From: Paraburkholderia acidicola
GTDB taxonomy: Bacteria > Pseudomonadota > Gammaproteobacteria > Burkholderiales > Burkholderiaceae
DNA: 64,000 nucleotides
Direction: 5' to 3'
NCBI RefSeq assembly: GCF_002362315.1
Contig: NZ_MTZV01000006.1
Span: 2,418,001 to 2,482,000 of the forward strand
Numbering within the stretch: position 1 is the first letter of the stretch; each line of letters begins with the position of its first letter. The notes below the pieces were generated by a model, which was not told the origin of the DNA, searched no databases, and worked only from the letters and a program-made list of their open reading frames with translations. Both the position numbers and the translations under genes were made by a program. This document shows positions 16,907 through 25,922 of the stretch, one piece after another.

Positions 16907-17110
16907 GGCAGGTGAAAGCCATCATGAAGCCGGATGGCGCTTCGGTTTCTCTGCTTCGGTTTTTCTTGTAGATGCCGGCAATCTCGTCATATCTTAGCTT
17001 ACGGCATACGAAGCACAGCCTGAGGGCGATCGAGCGTGTCTTTGCATCCTCGATCACCGGATGGATTTTGACAGCCGATAATTGCGTCCCATCTGAAACC
17101 AGGAGCCTTC

Positions 17111-18661
17111 ATGCAACGACGCCGTTTCTCCGCTTCGCTGGGTCTTCTCGCTGCGGCTGTATCGACAGGAAACCTGCCGGCCGGCGGTGCGCCGCGTGCG
17201 CAGGGTTCGAGCGCGACAGCGGCCGTTGCACTGCGGCATTACCTCGCGCGAATCGCCGAACTCGATCGCGGCGGCCCGCAATTGCGCAGCATCATCGAAC
17301 TCAATCCCGATGCAGCGTCGATTGCCCGTGCGCTCGATGCGCAACGCCGCGCGGGAAAGGTACGTGGGCCGCTGCACGGCAGCATCGTCGTCGTGAAGGA
17401 CAACATCGCTACCGGCGACCGCATGTCGACGAGCGCGGGCTCGCTCGCGCTCGACGGCGTACACGCCACCCGCGATGCGTCTGTGATCGGCCGTCTGCGC
17501 GAAGCGGGCGTCGTGATTGCGGGCAAGACGAATCTGAGCGAATGGGCGAATCTCCGCTCGACACGTTCGACGAGCGGATGGAGCGCACGCGGTGGCCTCA
17601 CGCGTAATCCGTATGCGCTCGATCGCAATACGAGCGGCTCGAGTTCGGGTTCGGCGGTTGCTGTTGCTGCCGGTCTTGCCGACATGGCGGTCGGCACTGA
17701 GACCGATGGCTCGATCGTGTCGCCTTCGTCGATCAATGGTGTGGTCGGACTTAAGCCGACTGTCGGCCGTGTGAGTCGCGACGGCATCATACCGATCTCG
17801 CACACGCAGGACACAGCAGGACCGATTGCGCGCACCGTCACCGATGTTGCGCGACTGCTGGCCGCGATGGCCGGCACGGATGCGCTCGACCCCGCCACGC
17901 TGCACGCACCGGCTCCCGATAACTATCTGGCTGCGCTCGATCCGCACGCACTACGCGGCGCGCGGATCGGCGTCGCCCGCAAGTTCTTCACGGGCCATGA
18001 CGAAATCGACCAGCAGATCGAACGTGCGCTCGCGAAACTCGTGGCGCTCGGTGCCGTTCTTGTCGATCCGGTCGATCTGCCCAAGGTCAGCTACAGCGAT
18101 GCCGAGCAGGCGGTTCTGCTGCATGAGTTCAAGCACGATCTGCCGTTATGGCTCAAGACATTTGCGCCACATGCGCCGATACATAACCTCGCTGACCTGA
18201 TCGCATTCAACGACGCGCATCGCAAGCAGGAAATGCCGTACTTCGGCCAGGAGCAACTGACGCAGGCGCAGGCGCTCGGTGGTCTCGACAGCGATGTTTA
18301 CCTGAAAGCGCTCGCTACATGCCGCAAGGCCGCGCGCGATGACGGGATGGATCGTGTGTTACGCGAACATAAGCTCGATGCGATCGTTGCGCCGACGGGC
18401 GGGACAGCGTGGCTGACTGATTTTATTAACGGCGATAGCGGCAGCGATGGATTTTCGACGCCGGCCGCCGTTGCCGGCTATCCGCATCTGACTGTGCCTG
18501 CAGGCATGGTGCGCGGTCTGCCGATTGGTCTGTCGTTTGTCGGTCCCGCGTGGAGCGAAGCACGACTACTCGCGCTCGGCTACGCATTCGAGCAGGCGAC
18601 ACAGTGGCGTCGCGAGCCGAGCTTCCAGACGCGCACGGCGATACCGCCTTTGACGAGCTGA
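17111..18661 (+). CDS. Exported amidase-signature hydrolase
   Basis: This 516-residue enzyme has the amidase signature fold with the Ser-cisSer-Lys triad visible: K96 in VVKDNIA, S177 in TSGSSSGSAV and S201 in GTETDGSIV. The 24-residue spacing between the serines equals that of FAAH-type amidases. The N-terminus (MQRRRFSASLGLLAAAV) looks like a twin-arginine or Sec signal, so the enzyme probably acts in the periplasm, unlike GatA. AGGAG precedes ATG 17111. It hydrolyses an amide bond in an unknown small substrate. It is followed by gamma-glutamyltransferase on the same strand after about 150 bases, which suggests a shared theme of extracytoplasmic amide or peptide use. Confidence 0.88.
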   Translation: MQRRRFSASLGLLAAAVSTGNLPAGGAPRAQGSSATAAVALRHYLARIAELDRGGPQLRSIIELNPDAASIARALDAQRRAGKVRGPLHGSIVVVKDNIATGDRMSTSAGSLALDGVHATRDASVIGRLREAGVVIAGKTNLSEWANLRSTRSTSGWSARGGLTRNPYALDRNTSGSSSGSAVAVAAGLADMAVGTETDGSIVSPSSINGVVGLKPTVGRVSRDGIIPISHTQDTAGPIARTVTDVARLLAAMAGTDALDPATLHAPAPDNYLAALDPHALRGARIGVARKFFTGHDEIDQQIERALAKLVALGAVLVDPVDLPKVSYSDAEQAVLLHEFKHDLPLWLKTFAPHAPIHNLADLIAFNDAHRKQEMPYFGQEQLTQAQALGGLDSDVYLKALATCRKAARDDGMDRVLREHKLDAIVAPTGGTAWLTDFINGDSGSDGFSTPAAVAGYPHLTVPAGMVRGLPIGLSFVGPAWSEARLLALGYAFEQATQWRREPSFQTRTAIPPLTS

Positions 18662-18814
18662 TGCATCTGCGGGTGGCAAGATCACAACACGCAACGTGCG
18701 GAATTACCGCACGCACTCAGGGCTTCCAGCGGCTTCGCAAACAGGCAATTGGCATGTTATAAGCCCAAGACAGACTTTTCATGCCAACAGAGGAACTGTC
18801 ATGGGGGACACCCA

Positions 18815-20548
18815 ATGAAATTATTCGCAAGAGCCAAACTGTCTGCAGCCGCGCTCGCCGCTGTCACACTCGTCACCGTTTCCGCTGGTTTCGTCGAAAC
18901 CGCGCCGGCTTATGCCAGGGCGCCTTCGAAGCCGCAACCCGCCATTCTCAATGCGTCGGCCGTCGCGGTCTCGGACAAGTACGCTGCCGATGCGGCCGAA
19001 CAGATTTTCAACGAAGGCGGTAACGCCGTCGATGCCGCCGTAGCAATCGCATTCTCGCTCGCTGTGACATACCCCGAAGCGGGCAACATCGGCGGTGGCG
19101 GTTTTATGACGCTGTATGTCGACGGCAAACCGTACTTCATGGACTATCGCGAACGTGCGCCGCTCGCCGCGACGAAGAACATGTACCTCGACGATCAGGG
19201 CAACGTCATCAAGGGCAAGAGTCTGTTCGGCTATTACGCGGTCGGCGTACCGGGCACTGTGGCCGGCATGTCGGAAGTACAGCACCGCTTCGGCAAGCTG
19301 ACCTGGAAGCAGGTCCTCGCGCCCGCAATCAAGTACGCGCGCGATGGCTTCATAGTCGACGAAGCGCTGGCAAGTCGCCGCGAGGAAGCGGCGAAGGACT
19401 TCGCTGGCAAGACGAACTTCGACACGTACTTCGGCGCGATGAAGGCGGGCACGACGTTCAAGCAGCCCGATCTCGCCGCCGTGCTGACACGTATCGCGAA
19501 TCAGGGCGCGAAAGATTTCTACCAGGGCAAGACGGCTGACCTGATCGCCGCATCGATGCGTGGTCATGGCCTCATCACGAAGCAGGACTTGCAGCAGTAC
19601 AAGGCCGTGTGGCGCGAGCCGGTGCAAGGGAAGTGGAACGGCTATGACGTGATCACCGCGCCGCCTCCGAGCTCCGGCGGCATCGGTCTGCTGCAACTGC
19701 TGCAGATGAAGGCCGACCTCGCGCCGGACTTCAAGGACGTCGCACTGAATTCGCCGCAGTACGTGCACCTGATCGCGGAAATCGAGAAGCGCGTATTTGC
19801 CGATCGCGCGCAGTATCTCGGCGATCCGGACTTCTACAAGGTGCCGGTCGCGCAACTGACGGACCCGGCGTACATCGCCAGGCGTGCGGCCGAAGTGAAT
19901 CCGAATCAGCCGTCCGATACGAAGAGCGTCCAGCCGGGCCTCGGCACGTCGATGCCGGAGAAGGCGGAAACCACGCACTTCTCGGTGGTCGACAAGTGGG
20001 GCAATGCAGTGTCGAACACGTACACGCTCAACGGCTGGTTCGGCTCGGGCGTTGTCGCTGAAGGCACGGGTATCGTGCTGAACGACGAGATGGACGACTT
20101 CTCCGCGAAGCCGGGTGTCGCGAACATGTTCGGCGTGGTGGGCAGCGATGCGAACTCGATCGAACCGAAGAAGCGTCCGCTGTCGTCGATGACCCCGACC
20201 ATCATGACGAAGGACGGCAAGGTGTCGCTCGTGATCGGTACGCCGGGTGGCTCGCGCATCTTCACATCGATCTTCCAGGTGATCAACAACGTGTACGACT
20301 TCAACATGCCGTTGAAGGAAGCTGTGGCTGCGATGCGCTTCCACCACCAGTTGTTGCCGCCGAATACGATTTTCTGGGAGCCGTATAGGCCTATCGATGG
20401 CGAACTCGCGCAGCAGATCGAAGCGAAGGGCTACAACCTGAAGGGGCAGGATTTCAGCGGCGATATTCAGGCGATCAAGATCAATGGCGATACGCCGGAT
20501 GCGGCGGCCGATCCGCGTGGCCGTGGTGTGACGCGGTTGATTCCTTAA
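18815..20548 (+). CDS. ggt: Gamma-glutamyltransferase (glutathione hydrolase)
   Basis: This 577-residue protein is a periplasmic gamma-glutamyltransferase that cleaves the gamma-glutamyl bond of glutathione. A signal peptide (residues 1 to about 34, ending AYARA) is followed by the large-subunit region (GGNAVDAAVAIAFSLAVTYP, GNIGGGGFM). The autoprocessing site is ETTHFSVVD, where Thr386 is expected to become the N-terminal nucleophile of the small subunit. The lid/oxyanion segment PLSSMTPTI is present. ATG 18815 is preceded by GGGGGA and gives the clean signal peptide; an upstream in-frame start at 18749 would add 22 residues in front of it. A terminator follows. Confidence 0.95.
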   Translation: MKLFARAKLSAAALAAVTLVTVSAGFVETAPAYARAPSKPQPAILNASAVAVSDKYAADAAEQIFNEGGNAVDAAVAIAFSLAVTYPEAGNIGGGGFMTLYVDGKPYFMDYRERAPLAATKNMYLDDQGNVIKGKSLFGYYAVGVPGTVAGMSEVQHRFGKLTWKQVLAPAIKYARDGFIVDEALASRREEAAKDFAGKTNFDTYFGAMKAGTTFKQPDLAAVLTRIANQGAKDFYQGKTADLIAASMRGHGLITKQDLQQYKAVWREPVQGKWNGYDVITAPPPSSGGIGLLQLLQMKADLAPDFKDVALNSPQYVHLIAEIEKRVFADRAQYLGDPDFYKVPVAQLTDPAYIARRAAEVNPNQPSDTKSVQPGLGTSMPEKAETTHFSVVDKWGNAVSNTYTLNGWFGSGVVAEGTGIVLNDEMDDFSAKPGVANMFGVVGSDANSIEPKKRPLSSMTPTIMTKDGKVSLVIGTPGGSRIFTSIFQVINNVYDFNMPLKEAVAAMRFHHQLLPPNTIFWEPYRPIDGELAQQIEAKGYNLKGQDFSGDIQAIKINGDTPDAAADPRGRGVTRLIP

Positions 20549-20581
20549 CGTCTGTCACGCGCGTCTGAGCGTTCAATAGAC

Positions 20582-20617
20582 AACGGCGTTCCGCAGTGAT
20601 GCGGGACGCCGTTTTTG
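20582..20617 (+). terminator. Rho-independent terminator after ggt
   Basis: AACGGCGT (20582-20589) pairs with ACGCCGTT (20606-20613), continued by CCGCA/TGCGG around a GTGA loop. GTTTTTG follows on the plus strand. It lies between ggt and the convergent HtrA-like gene. Confidence 0.75.
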
Positions 20618-20658
20618 TTTGGTGCGGTGTTGTCGCTGTCGTTGTTGCAGTTGTCGTA

Positions 20659-21696
20659 TCAGCCGGCCTGTTCGCTCGGTGTCACCGTGAGGTCGAGCCG
20701 TTGCGCGCCGCGCAGGATCGTGACGTTCACCGGCCGATCGATCCGCGATGCGTCGAGCGTGCGCTGCAGACTGTCGACGTCGCTAACTGGCTGCTCATCG
20801 ACCGCGACGATGCGGTCTCCGGTATGCAATCCGCCCAGCTCAGCAGGACTGCCTTTGACCACTTCCATCACATGCACACCGCTCACCGACGTGAGGCCGA
20901 AGTAGCGCTGCACGCGACGCGAGATCGGCGTCGTCGTGCCGGCCACGCCGATGTACGCGCGCCGCACGCGGCCGTGCGTGAAGATCTGCATGATCACCCA
21001 CTTCGCGGTGTCGATGGCGGTGGCGAAACAGATGGCCTGCGCGCCGGGGATGATCGCCGTATTCACACCGATTACCTGCCCGGCCGAGTTGATCAGCGGG
21101 CCGCCGGAGTTGCCGGGGTTTAACGCGGCATCGGTCTGGATCACGTCGTAGATCATGCGGCCGGAATTCGAGCGCAGCGAGCGGCCGAGTGCGGAGATGA
21201 CACCGGTCGTCACCGTTTGCGCAAGGCCGAGCGGATTGCCGACCGCGATCGCGATCTGGCCGACCTGCAGTTTGCTTGATTCGCCGAGATCGACGTGCGG
21301 CAATGGTTCGGCGGAACCGATGCGCAACACCGCGAGATCGCTGCCGGGATCGTCACCGACGAGATCTGCGTCGTAAGTCGCGCCTTCGGCGAGCGTTACG
21401 CGGATGTGCGTGGCGCCATGCACGACATGGCTATTGGTGAGCAGATAACCGTCCGGCGTGAACAGAAAACCCGAACCGGTGCCGCCGCGCGTGCCGCGGC
21501 CGTGCGAATCGCCGGGGGTGTGCCGCTCGACGGAGATATAGACGACGGCCTGGCGCACGCGCTCGAGCGCACCGATGACCGTGCGGGAATAGTGATCGAG
21601 CAGGGCGGTGTCATCGAGCAGATGCGGCGTCGCGGCATCCGGCGCGGCGCCTGCGGCACCCGACAGATCGTCGATAAAACGGGGACGGTTTCCCAT
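20659..21696 (-). CDS. HtrA/DegP-like serine protease with PDZ domain, no visible signal peptide
   Basis: This 345-residue protein has a trypsin-like domain with the complete triad: H90 in TNSHVVHG, D120 in GSDLAVLRI and S197 in NPGNSGGPL. One C-terminal PDZ domain follows (about 255-340, ending LRGAQRLDLTV). DegP-type proteases normally degrade misfolded periplasmic proteins. Here the N-terminal 45 residues (MGNRPRFIDDLSGAAGA) are not hydrophobic, so no export signal or membrane anchor is visible; the protein may be cytoplasmic, or the true start may differ. Only one PDZ domain is present, as in DegS. It converges on ggt. Confidence 0.88.
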   Translation of the reverse strand: MGNRPRFIDDLSGAAGAAPDAATPHLLDDTALLDHYSRTVIGALERVRQAVVYISVERHTPGDSHGRGTRGGTGSGFLFTPDGYLLTNSHVVHGATHIRVTLAEGATYDADLVGDDPGSDLAVLRIGSAEPLPHVDLGESSKLQVGQIAIAVGNPLGLAQTVTTGVISALGRSLRSNSGRMIYDVIQTDAALNPGNSGGPLINSAGQVIGVNTAIIPGAQAICFATAIDTAKWVIMQIFTHGRVRRAYIGVAGTTTPISRRVQRYFGLTSVSGVHVMEVVKGSPAELGGLHTGDRIVAVDEQPVSDVDSLQRTLDASRIDRPVNVTILRGAQRLDLTVTPSEQAG

Positions 21697-21799
21697 GGCG
21701 AAGCTCCGGATAAACGGGATCGCAGATGCGGGGTGGTTGGTGGGTTTTCAAGGGTGTGAGCCTGCGGCGATCACGGTCAATTCGTTCATCGCTGGTACA

Positions 21800-22663
21800 T
21801 CAGGTCGTCGCAATCAGAAACGCTTCTCCATTCGCAGGCGGCCTGAATCCATCGGTTCTGCCAGCGAAGTAACGCTCGGTGAGATCGGTTGCCAATACGC
21901 AGCGCACTTCGCGAAAACCCGCTTCGCGCGCGAGTGCCTGCATCTCGGGCGGACTGAAATAGCTGAGGAACGGTGTCCCGGAGGCGCGCGCGGATTTCTC
22001 GACTGCTTTAGACGCCGTGCGCTCATCAGGGGTGGCGAGTTCGGGAGGCAGCAGGAACGTCATCGCAAGCGTGGAGCCGGGTGCCAGCATCGCGACCTGG
22101 CGCAGGGTGGCTGCGATGGCCTCCTTCGTGAGGTACATGGTGACGCCGGTCGAAGCCACCAGCGAAGGCCGGCTTGCATCGAAACCTTCGGCGGCCAGCC
22201 GTTCCCACCAGGACGCGCCTGCTTCGAAATCGACCGGTACGAGATGCAGCCACTCGGGGATGCCGAAACCGAGTTCGATCAGGCGCTCACGTTTCCACGC
22301 CTCTGCGCTGGGCTTATCGACCTCGAATATCCGCAGACGCGATGCGATCTCCGGCCGGCGCTGCGCGAAGGTGTCGAGGCCGGCGCCGAGTATCACGTAC
22401 TGAGGGATGCCTCGATCGACCTGTTCGGCGACCAGGTCTTCGACGAAGCGTGCGCGCGCCACGATTCCCGCACGGAAGCCGCGTGTGCCGTCTGGATTCA
22501 TGTCGGGACGATCGCGCCAGTCATCGCCGGGGGCCGCCAGTTGCAGGCCGAATTCGTCTTCGATCACGTGCGGTAGCGCGTCGGCCTGGACGTGCAAGGC
22601 GCGCCATAGCGCAACGCGTACTGCGGTGGTGTCGGCGGTTGCTGTCGGCCTGTCGTCTTGCAT
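21800..22663 (-). CDS. LCM-type (TIGR00027-like) SAM-dependent methyltransferase
   Basis: This 287-residue protein has the class I methyltransferase glycine-rich motif in a form typical of the leucine-carboxyl-methyltransferase-like family (YVILGAGLDTFAQR). It also has FEVDKPSAEAWKRE after strand beta-2 and SLVASTGVTMYLTKEA in the middle. Members methylate carboxylates or hydroxyls of small molecules or proteins; the substrate here is unknown. Upstream lies a 12-bp perfect palindrome in a cluster of four CTAG sites, which could be an operator, but no regulator gene of an obvious type is adjacent. It is divergent from the small gene at 22932. Confidence 0.82.
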   Translation of the reverse strand: MQDDRPTATADTTAVRVALWRALHVQADALPHVIEDEFGLQLAAPGDDWRDRPDMNPDGTRGFRAGIVARARFVEDLVAEQVDRGIPQYVILGAGLDTFAQRRPEIASRLRIFEVDKPSAEAWKRERLIELGFGIPEWLHLVPVDFEAGASWWERLAAEGFDASRPSLVASTGVTMYLTKEAIAATLRQVAMLAPGSTLAMTFLLPPELATPDERTASKAVEKSARASGTPFLSYFSPPEMQALAREAGFREVRCVLATDLTERYFAGRTDGFRPPANGEAFLIATT

Positions 22664-22751
22664 GATGTGCGATTTCCTTTCGAATGGATCTGGGTGAGCT
22701 CATGTCTGCAAGTGAGGCGAAGCCTGCAGTCGTCTTCATCACCCATGGAAG

Positions 22752-22775
22752 CTAGTATGCTAGCTAGCAATCTAG
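22752..22775. promoter_or_regulatory. CTAG-rich palindromic candidate operator
   Basis: Four CTAG tetramers lie within 24 bases, and TGCTAGCTAGCA (22758-22769) is a perfect 12-bp palindrome. It lies about 90 bases upstream of the methyltransferase start (minus strand). The pattern resembles TetR or MarR family operators; CTAG is normally scarce in such genomes. Confidence 0.4.
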
Positions 22776-22931
22776 TGAATAATCAACCGTCCGTTTCGTA
22801 GGGCAGCAGGGTGCCTCGACGCGCTCTTCGCTCCGTGCCGCGCAGGCAAATGCCCCTCATTCGCGCGGACGACTGACCGGGTGCGCCGGACGGAATCCAA
22901 TATCGGCTGATCTCCACCACGACGGACTGCC

Positions 22932-23186
22932 ATGAAACACGCGGGTATCGATGCATTCAATCGTCTCGAGAAGCTACTTCGCGATCTGCGCGCATTGCCG
23001 GATTTGCGTGAACGATCGACGGGTGTGTTCTACAGAAAATCGAAACCGTTTCTGCATTTCCACGAAGATTCAACAGAGCTCTACGCGGATTTGCGTATCG
23101 CGGATGAGTTCAAGCGCTTCCCCGTGAATTCGGCGGATGACAAAGCGGTTCTGCTGAACGCAGTCCGTGCCGTGTTGACTTCATAG
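22932..23186 (+). CDS. Small conserved hypothetical protein
   Basis: This is an 84-residue soluble protein with no signal peptide. It has a helical N-terminus (FNRLEKLLRDLRALPD), then a beta-rich centre (STGVFYRKSKPFLHFHEDS, ELYADLRI) and a short helical tail. The FLHFHED segment and overall layout faintly resemble the luciferase-like DUF5519 domain, but I would not assign it. ATG 22932 is preceded by GACGGACTGCC, a weak ribosome binding site. It is divergent from the methyltransferase and convergent with the LysR gene. Confidence 0.6.
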   Translation: MKHAGIDAFNRLEKLLRDLRALPDLRERSTGVFYRKSKPFLHFHEDSTELYADLRIADEFKRFPVNSADDKAVLLNAVRAVLTS

Positions 23187-23198
23187 TCTGCAAGGCCA

Positions 23199-24092
23199 TC
23201 ACACCGAACCAGCAATGTGTTCCCGCAACCATTGGTGCGCCGGGTCGCGATGAACGCGCTCATCCCACAGCATGGTCATGTCGTAGCCGGTCACTTCGAC
23301 GGACGATTCGACAACCTGCAGTGCGCGCGTGTCGCGAACGAGTCGCGCGGGCACCATCGCCACCAGATCGGTGTTGGCCACCACGGACAACACGAACAGA
23401 AAATGCGGAACCGACAGCACCACCCGGCGTTCCAGACCTGACTCCGCTAGCGCTTCATCGGTGACACCGCTAAACCCGCCGCCATCCGGCGATACGATGA
23501 CATGCTCGAGTGCGCAAAATTGCGAGCGCGTCGGCTTTCTCTTCAACCGTGGATGCCCCGCGCGACCTGCCAGCACATAGCGCTCCGCAAAGAGCATACG
23601 CTGCCGCATACCCGGCGGTGCGTCTTCGCTGATGTGAAAGGCGAGATCGATTTCTCCCTGTTCTGCCTGCTTCGCGATGCGCAGCGGGGCCAGTTCAACA
23701 ATCGCCAGCCGGGTATGCGGCGCCGTCGAACGCAATCCGCTCAACGCGGGCAGCACGATGGTCGATTCGCCGTAGTCGGTTGCGGCGACGCGCCATGTCT
23801 GTGTGGCCTCGGCGGGATCGAAGGGAGCGGCGGGCGCCACGGTGCGTTCGAGTGCATCGAGCGCTTGCCGCAAGGGTTCGCGTAACGCCTCGGCGCGCGC
23901 GGTCGGTCGCATGCCGCGCGGTCCCGGCAGTAGCAGCGGATCATCGAAGATGTCTCTGAGCTTCGCAAGATGAACGCTGACTGATGGTTGGGAGAAGTTC
24001 AGACGCTCCGCTGCGCGTGTCACGTTGTGTTCTGAGAGCAGGACATCGAGCGTGACCAACAGGTTGAGATCCAGACGCCGGAGATTATTCAT
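23199..24092 (-). CDS. LysR family transcriptional regulator
   Basis: This 297-residue regulator has an N-terminal winged helix (LDLNLLVTLDVLLSEHNVTR, AAERLNFSQPSVSVHLAKLR) and a C-terminal periplasmic-binding-like effector domain. The DLNLL start is typical of the NodD/NahR-like branch. It is transcribed divergently from the NAD(P)H oxidoreductase gene at 24178, with 85 bases between the starts holding a dyad. This arrangement is classical for LysR control of the neighbouring gene and of itself. The inducer is unknown; a quinone or nitroaromatic compound is a reasonable guess given the target. Confidence 0.9.
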   Translation of the reverse strand: MNNLRRLDLNLLVTLDVLLSEHNVTRAAERLNFSQPSVSVHLAKLRDIFDDPLLLPGPRGMRPTARAEALREPLRQALDALERTVAPAAPFDPAEATQTWRVAATDYGESTIVLPALSGLRSTAPHTRLAIVELAPLRIAKQAEQGEIDLAFHISEDAPPGMRQRMLFAERYVLAGRAGHPRLKRKPTRSQFCALEHVIVSPDGGGFSGVTDEALAESGLERRVVLSVPHFLFVLSVVANTDLVAMVPARLVRDTRALQVVESSVEVTGYDMTMLWDERVHRDPAHQWLREHIAGSV

Positions 24093-24107
24093 CGCTATAC
24101 CTGTAAC

Positions 24108-24127
24108 ATTGGATATTCATTTCCAAT
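24108..24127. promoter_or_regulatory. Candidate LysR operator between the divergent genes
   Basis: ATTGGA (24108-24113) and TCCAAT (24122-24127) form a dyad spaced by 8 bases in the 85-base divergent promoter region. It lies 16 bases from the LysR start and 51 bases from the oxidoreductase start. Confidence 0.5.
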
Positions 24128-24177
24128 ATACCTGACGAGACCCTATTCTGCGTTCTTCTCATCAAGGAGGTCCTATC

Positions 24178-24954
24178 GTGAATGTTCTGCTCGTCTATGC
24201 CCACCCCGAACCCCGGTCGTTGAACGGCGCGCTCAGGCGCTTTTCAGTCAAGCGTCTCGAAGATGCGGGTCACGTCGTTCAGGTGTCGGATCTGTACGCA
24301 ATGAAATGGAAGGCAGCGCTCGATGCGAATGACAGCATCGACAGGCAACCCGATGCGCGTTTCGATCCCGCGCTCGACTCGAAGCATGCGTTCGAAAATG
24401 GTCTGCAGAGTGAAGACATCGCGCTCGAACAGCAGAAACTGAAGTGGGCGGATGCGGTCATCCTGCAGTTTCCGTTGTGGTGGTTTTCGATGCCGGCAAT
24501 CCTGAAGGGCTGGGTCGAACGTGTCTATGCGTATGGTTTTGCGTACGGTGTCGGGGAGCACTCCGATACGCACTGGGGCGATCGCTACGGGGAGGGGGCG
24601 ATGGCAGGCAAGCGCGCGATGCTGATTGTCTCCACGGGCGGATGGGAGTCGCACTACAGCGCGAGAGGGATCAATGGTCCGATTGACGATGTGCTGTTTC
24701 CGATCCAGCACGGGGTGTTGTATTACCCGGGCTTTGACGTGCTGCCGCCGTTCGTGATGCATCGGACTAGCCGGATCGACGAGGCGAGATTCTCAACGAT
24801 CTGCGACACGCTTGGGCAGCGACTCGATGATCTCTGGACAACGCCACCGATAGCATTCCGGCAGCAGAATGCCGGTGCGTATGATATTCCGCAGCTCACG
24901 CTGAAGTCGGATATTGCGCCGGGGCAGGTTGGGTTTGCGGCGCATGTCGCATAG
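24178..24954 (+). CDS. NAD(P)H dehydrogenase (quinone) / flavodoxin-fold oxidoreductase
   Basis: This 258-residue flavoprotein belongs to the NQO1/MdaB-like family. It starts with VLLVYAHPEPRSLNGAL, the FMN/FAD phosphate-binding loop. FPLWWFSMPAILKGWVERV is the conserved flavin-contact and dimer helix, and STGGWESHYS resembles the TTGG element. It should transfer two electrons from NAD(P)H to quinones or related electrophiles, protecting against redox cycling. AAGGAGG lies just before the GTG start at 24178. It is divergent from a LysR regulator that probably controls it. A perfect hairpin lies about 8 bases after the stop. Confidence 0.9.
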   Translation: MNVLLVYAHPEPRSLNGALRRFSVKRLEDAGHVVQVSDLYAMKWKAALDANDSIDRQPDARFDPALDSKHAFENGLQSEDIALEQQKLKWADAVILQFPLWWFSMPAILKGWVERVYAYGFAYGVGEHSDTHWGDRYGEGAMAGKRAMLIVSTGGWESHYSARGINGPIDDVLFPIQHGVLYYPGFDVLPPFVMHRTSRIDEARFSTICDTLGQRLDDLWTTPPIAFRQQNAGAYDIPQLTLKSDIAPGQVGFAAHVA

Positions 24955-24961
24955 GTAGTGC

Positions 24962-24981
24962 CCCGTCGTATATACGACGGG
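24962..24981 (+). terminator. Stem-loop after the quinone reductase gene
   Basis: CCCGTCGT (24962-24969) pairs perfectly with ACGACGGG (24974-24981) around an ATAT loop. The U-tract after it is short (TGTTTC), so termination is plausible but not certain. Confidence 0.5.
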
Positions 24982-25157
24982 TGTTTCCGTTACTGCGAAA
25001 TACGCTTGAACGATTCAAGTTTGCTTTCCCATATGTAAGGTTCTTCCACTGGCATTCCCTATACATCGCGTTCAGGATATCCTCTGCTCAACTCGTAAAA
25101 AGACCTGAAGCGAAGGTACTGCATTCGTATAGAAGAAGATCCCAGGGGATGCTTCCA

Positions 25158-25922
25158 ATGAGCTTGGAACCACAAAACTTACAACCTGCTTCACAGACTG
25201 ACGGGCATTACAAAAATCTTTCTATTTTGGCAAAGACTGCGCTTGCAGCGGTGGTCGTTGCTGGTGTCATTGCGTCGGGAGTTTTCTACACATCGGGAAC
25301 CCCAATGTTCGCTGGAGATTCAGGCGACGACGTTAGCGAGTCGAATCAAAAATTACGCATTGAGGCTTTCGAGGCAATCAAATATCTCCCAGTATCGAAG
25401 GTTACTGCCGCGGAATTCTCGACTGCTGTCGATTCCATGCATTTAACGCTAGACGAACAATCAAAGTTGCGTCAGCAATTTGCACTGAGTTCGACGACTT
25501 CCCCTACCCGTGCGGCCCCTGCTGATTTGCCGTCGACAAAGAGCCCCGGCGACAACGCAACTACGGCTGCCGCGCATACCGATGTCGCACCAACTCCAGT
25601 TTCAGCTGCGCAGCCTCTGGCGGCTCCAGCCACACCGGCTGTGCAGCCGGCCCTCGTGTGGGTGCGCCTCTGGGACAGCGACGTCGAAGACGGTGACGTC
25701 GTTCGAATCGATAGTGCGGGCTATTCGCGAACGGTCACGCTGACCAAACACGGCATCACGTTCGCAGTTCCTGTGTCTGCGAGTGGACAGATTCGCATCG
25801 TCGGTATAAGGGATGGCGACGGCGGCGGCATTACCGTCGGCCTTGGCTCTGGATCTGCGCAAGCGATCCTGCCGATCATGAGCGTCGGGCAGGTACTTAC
25901 CTTGAATGTCAGGACAAACTGA
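25158..25922 (+). CDS. Membrane-anchored protein with unknown C-terminal beta domain (gene 1 of AAA+ operon)
   Basis: This 254-residue protein has a short cytoplasmic N-terminus, one membrane helix (about 25-46, LAKTALAAVVVAGVIASGVF), a helical segment, a Pro/Ala/Thr-rich linker (about 105-165) and a C-terminal domain of about 90 residues. That domain contains VWVRLWDSDVEDGDVV and VGIRDGDGGGITVGL. The DGD repeats and alternating strands suggest a small beta-sandwich, perhaps calcium-binding. I recognise no named family. AGGGG lies 9 bases before ATG 25158; ATG 25149 is a less well placed alternative. Its TGA overlaps the ATG of the AAA+ gene. Base use is less GC-biased than in neighbouring core genes. 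Confidence 0.72.
   Translation: MSLEPQNLQPASQTDGHYKNLSILAKTALAAVVVAGVIASGVFYTSGTPMFAGDSGDDVSESNQKLRIEAFEAIKYLPVSKVTAAEFSTAVDSMHLTLDEQSKLRQQFALSSTTSPTRAAPADLPSTKSPGDNATTAAAHTDVAPTPVSAAQPLAAPATPAVQPALVWVRLWDSDVEDGDVVRIDSAGYSRTVTLTKHGITFAVPVSASGQIRIVGIRDGDGGGITVGLGSGSAQAILPIMSVGQVLTLNVRTN

Noticed and set aside
18821..20347. A 508-codon minus-strand frame opposite ggt
   Set aside because: It is very rich in Arg and His and antisense to a textbook gamma-glutamyltransferase, so it is a composition artefact.
22932..23186. Assigning the 84-residue protein to the luciferase-like DUF5519 family
   Set aside because: The resemblance is confined to a short FLHFHED segment and is not enough for a family call.
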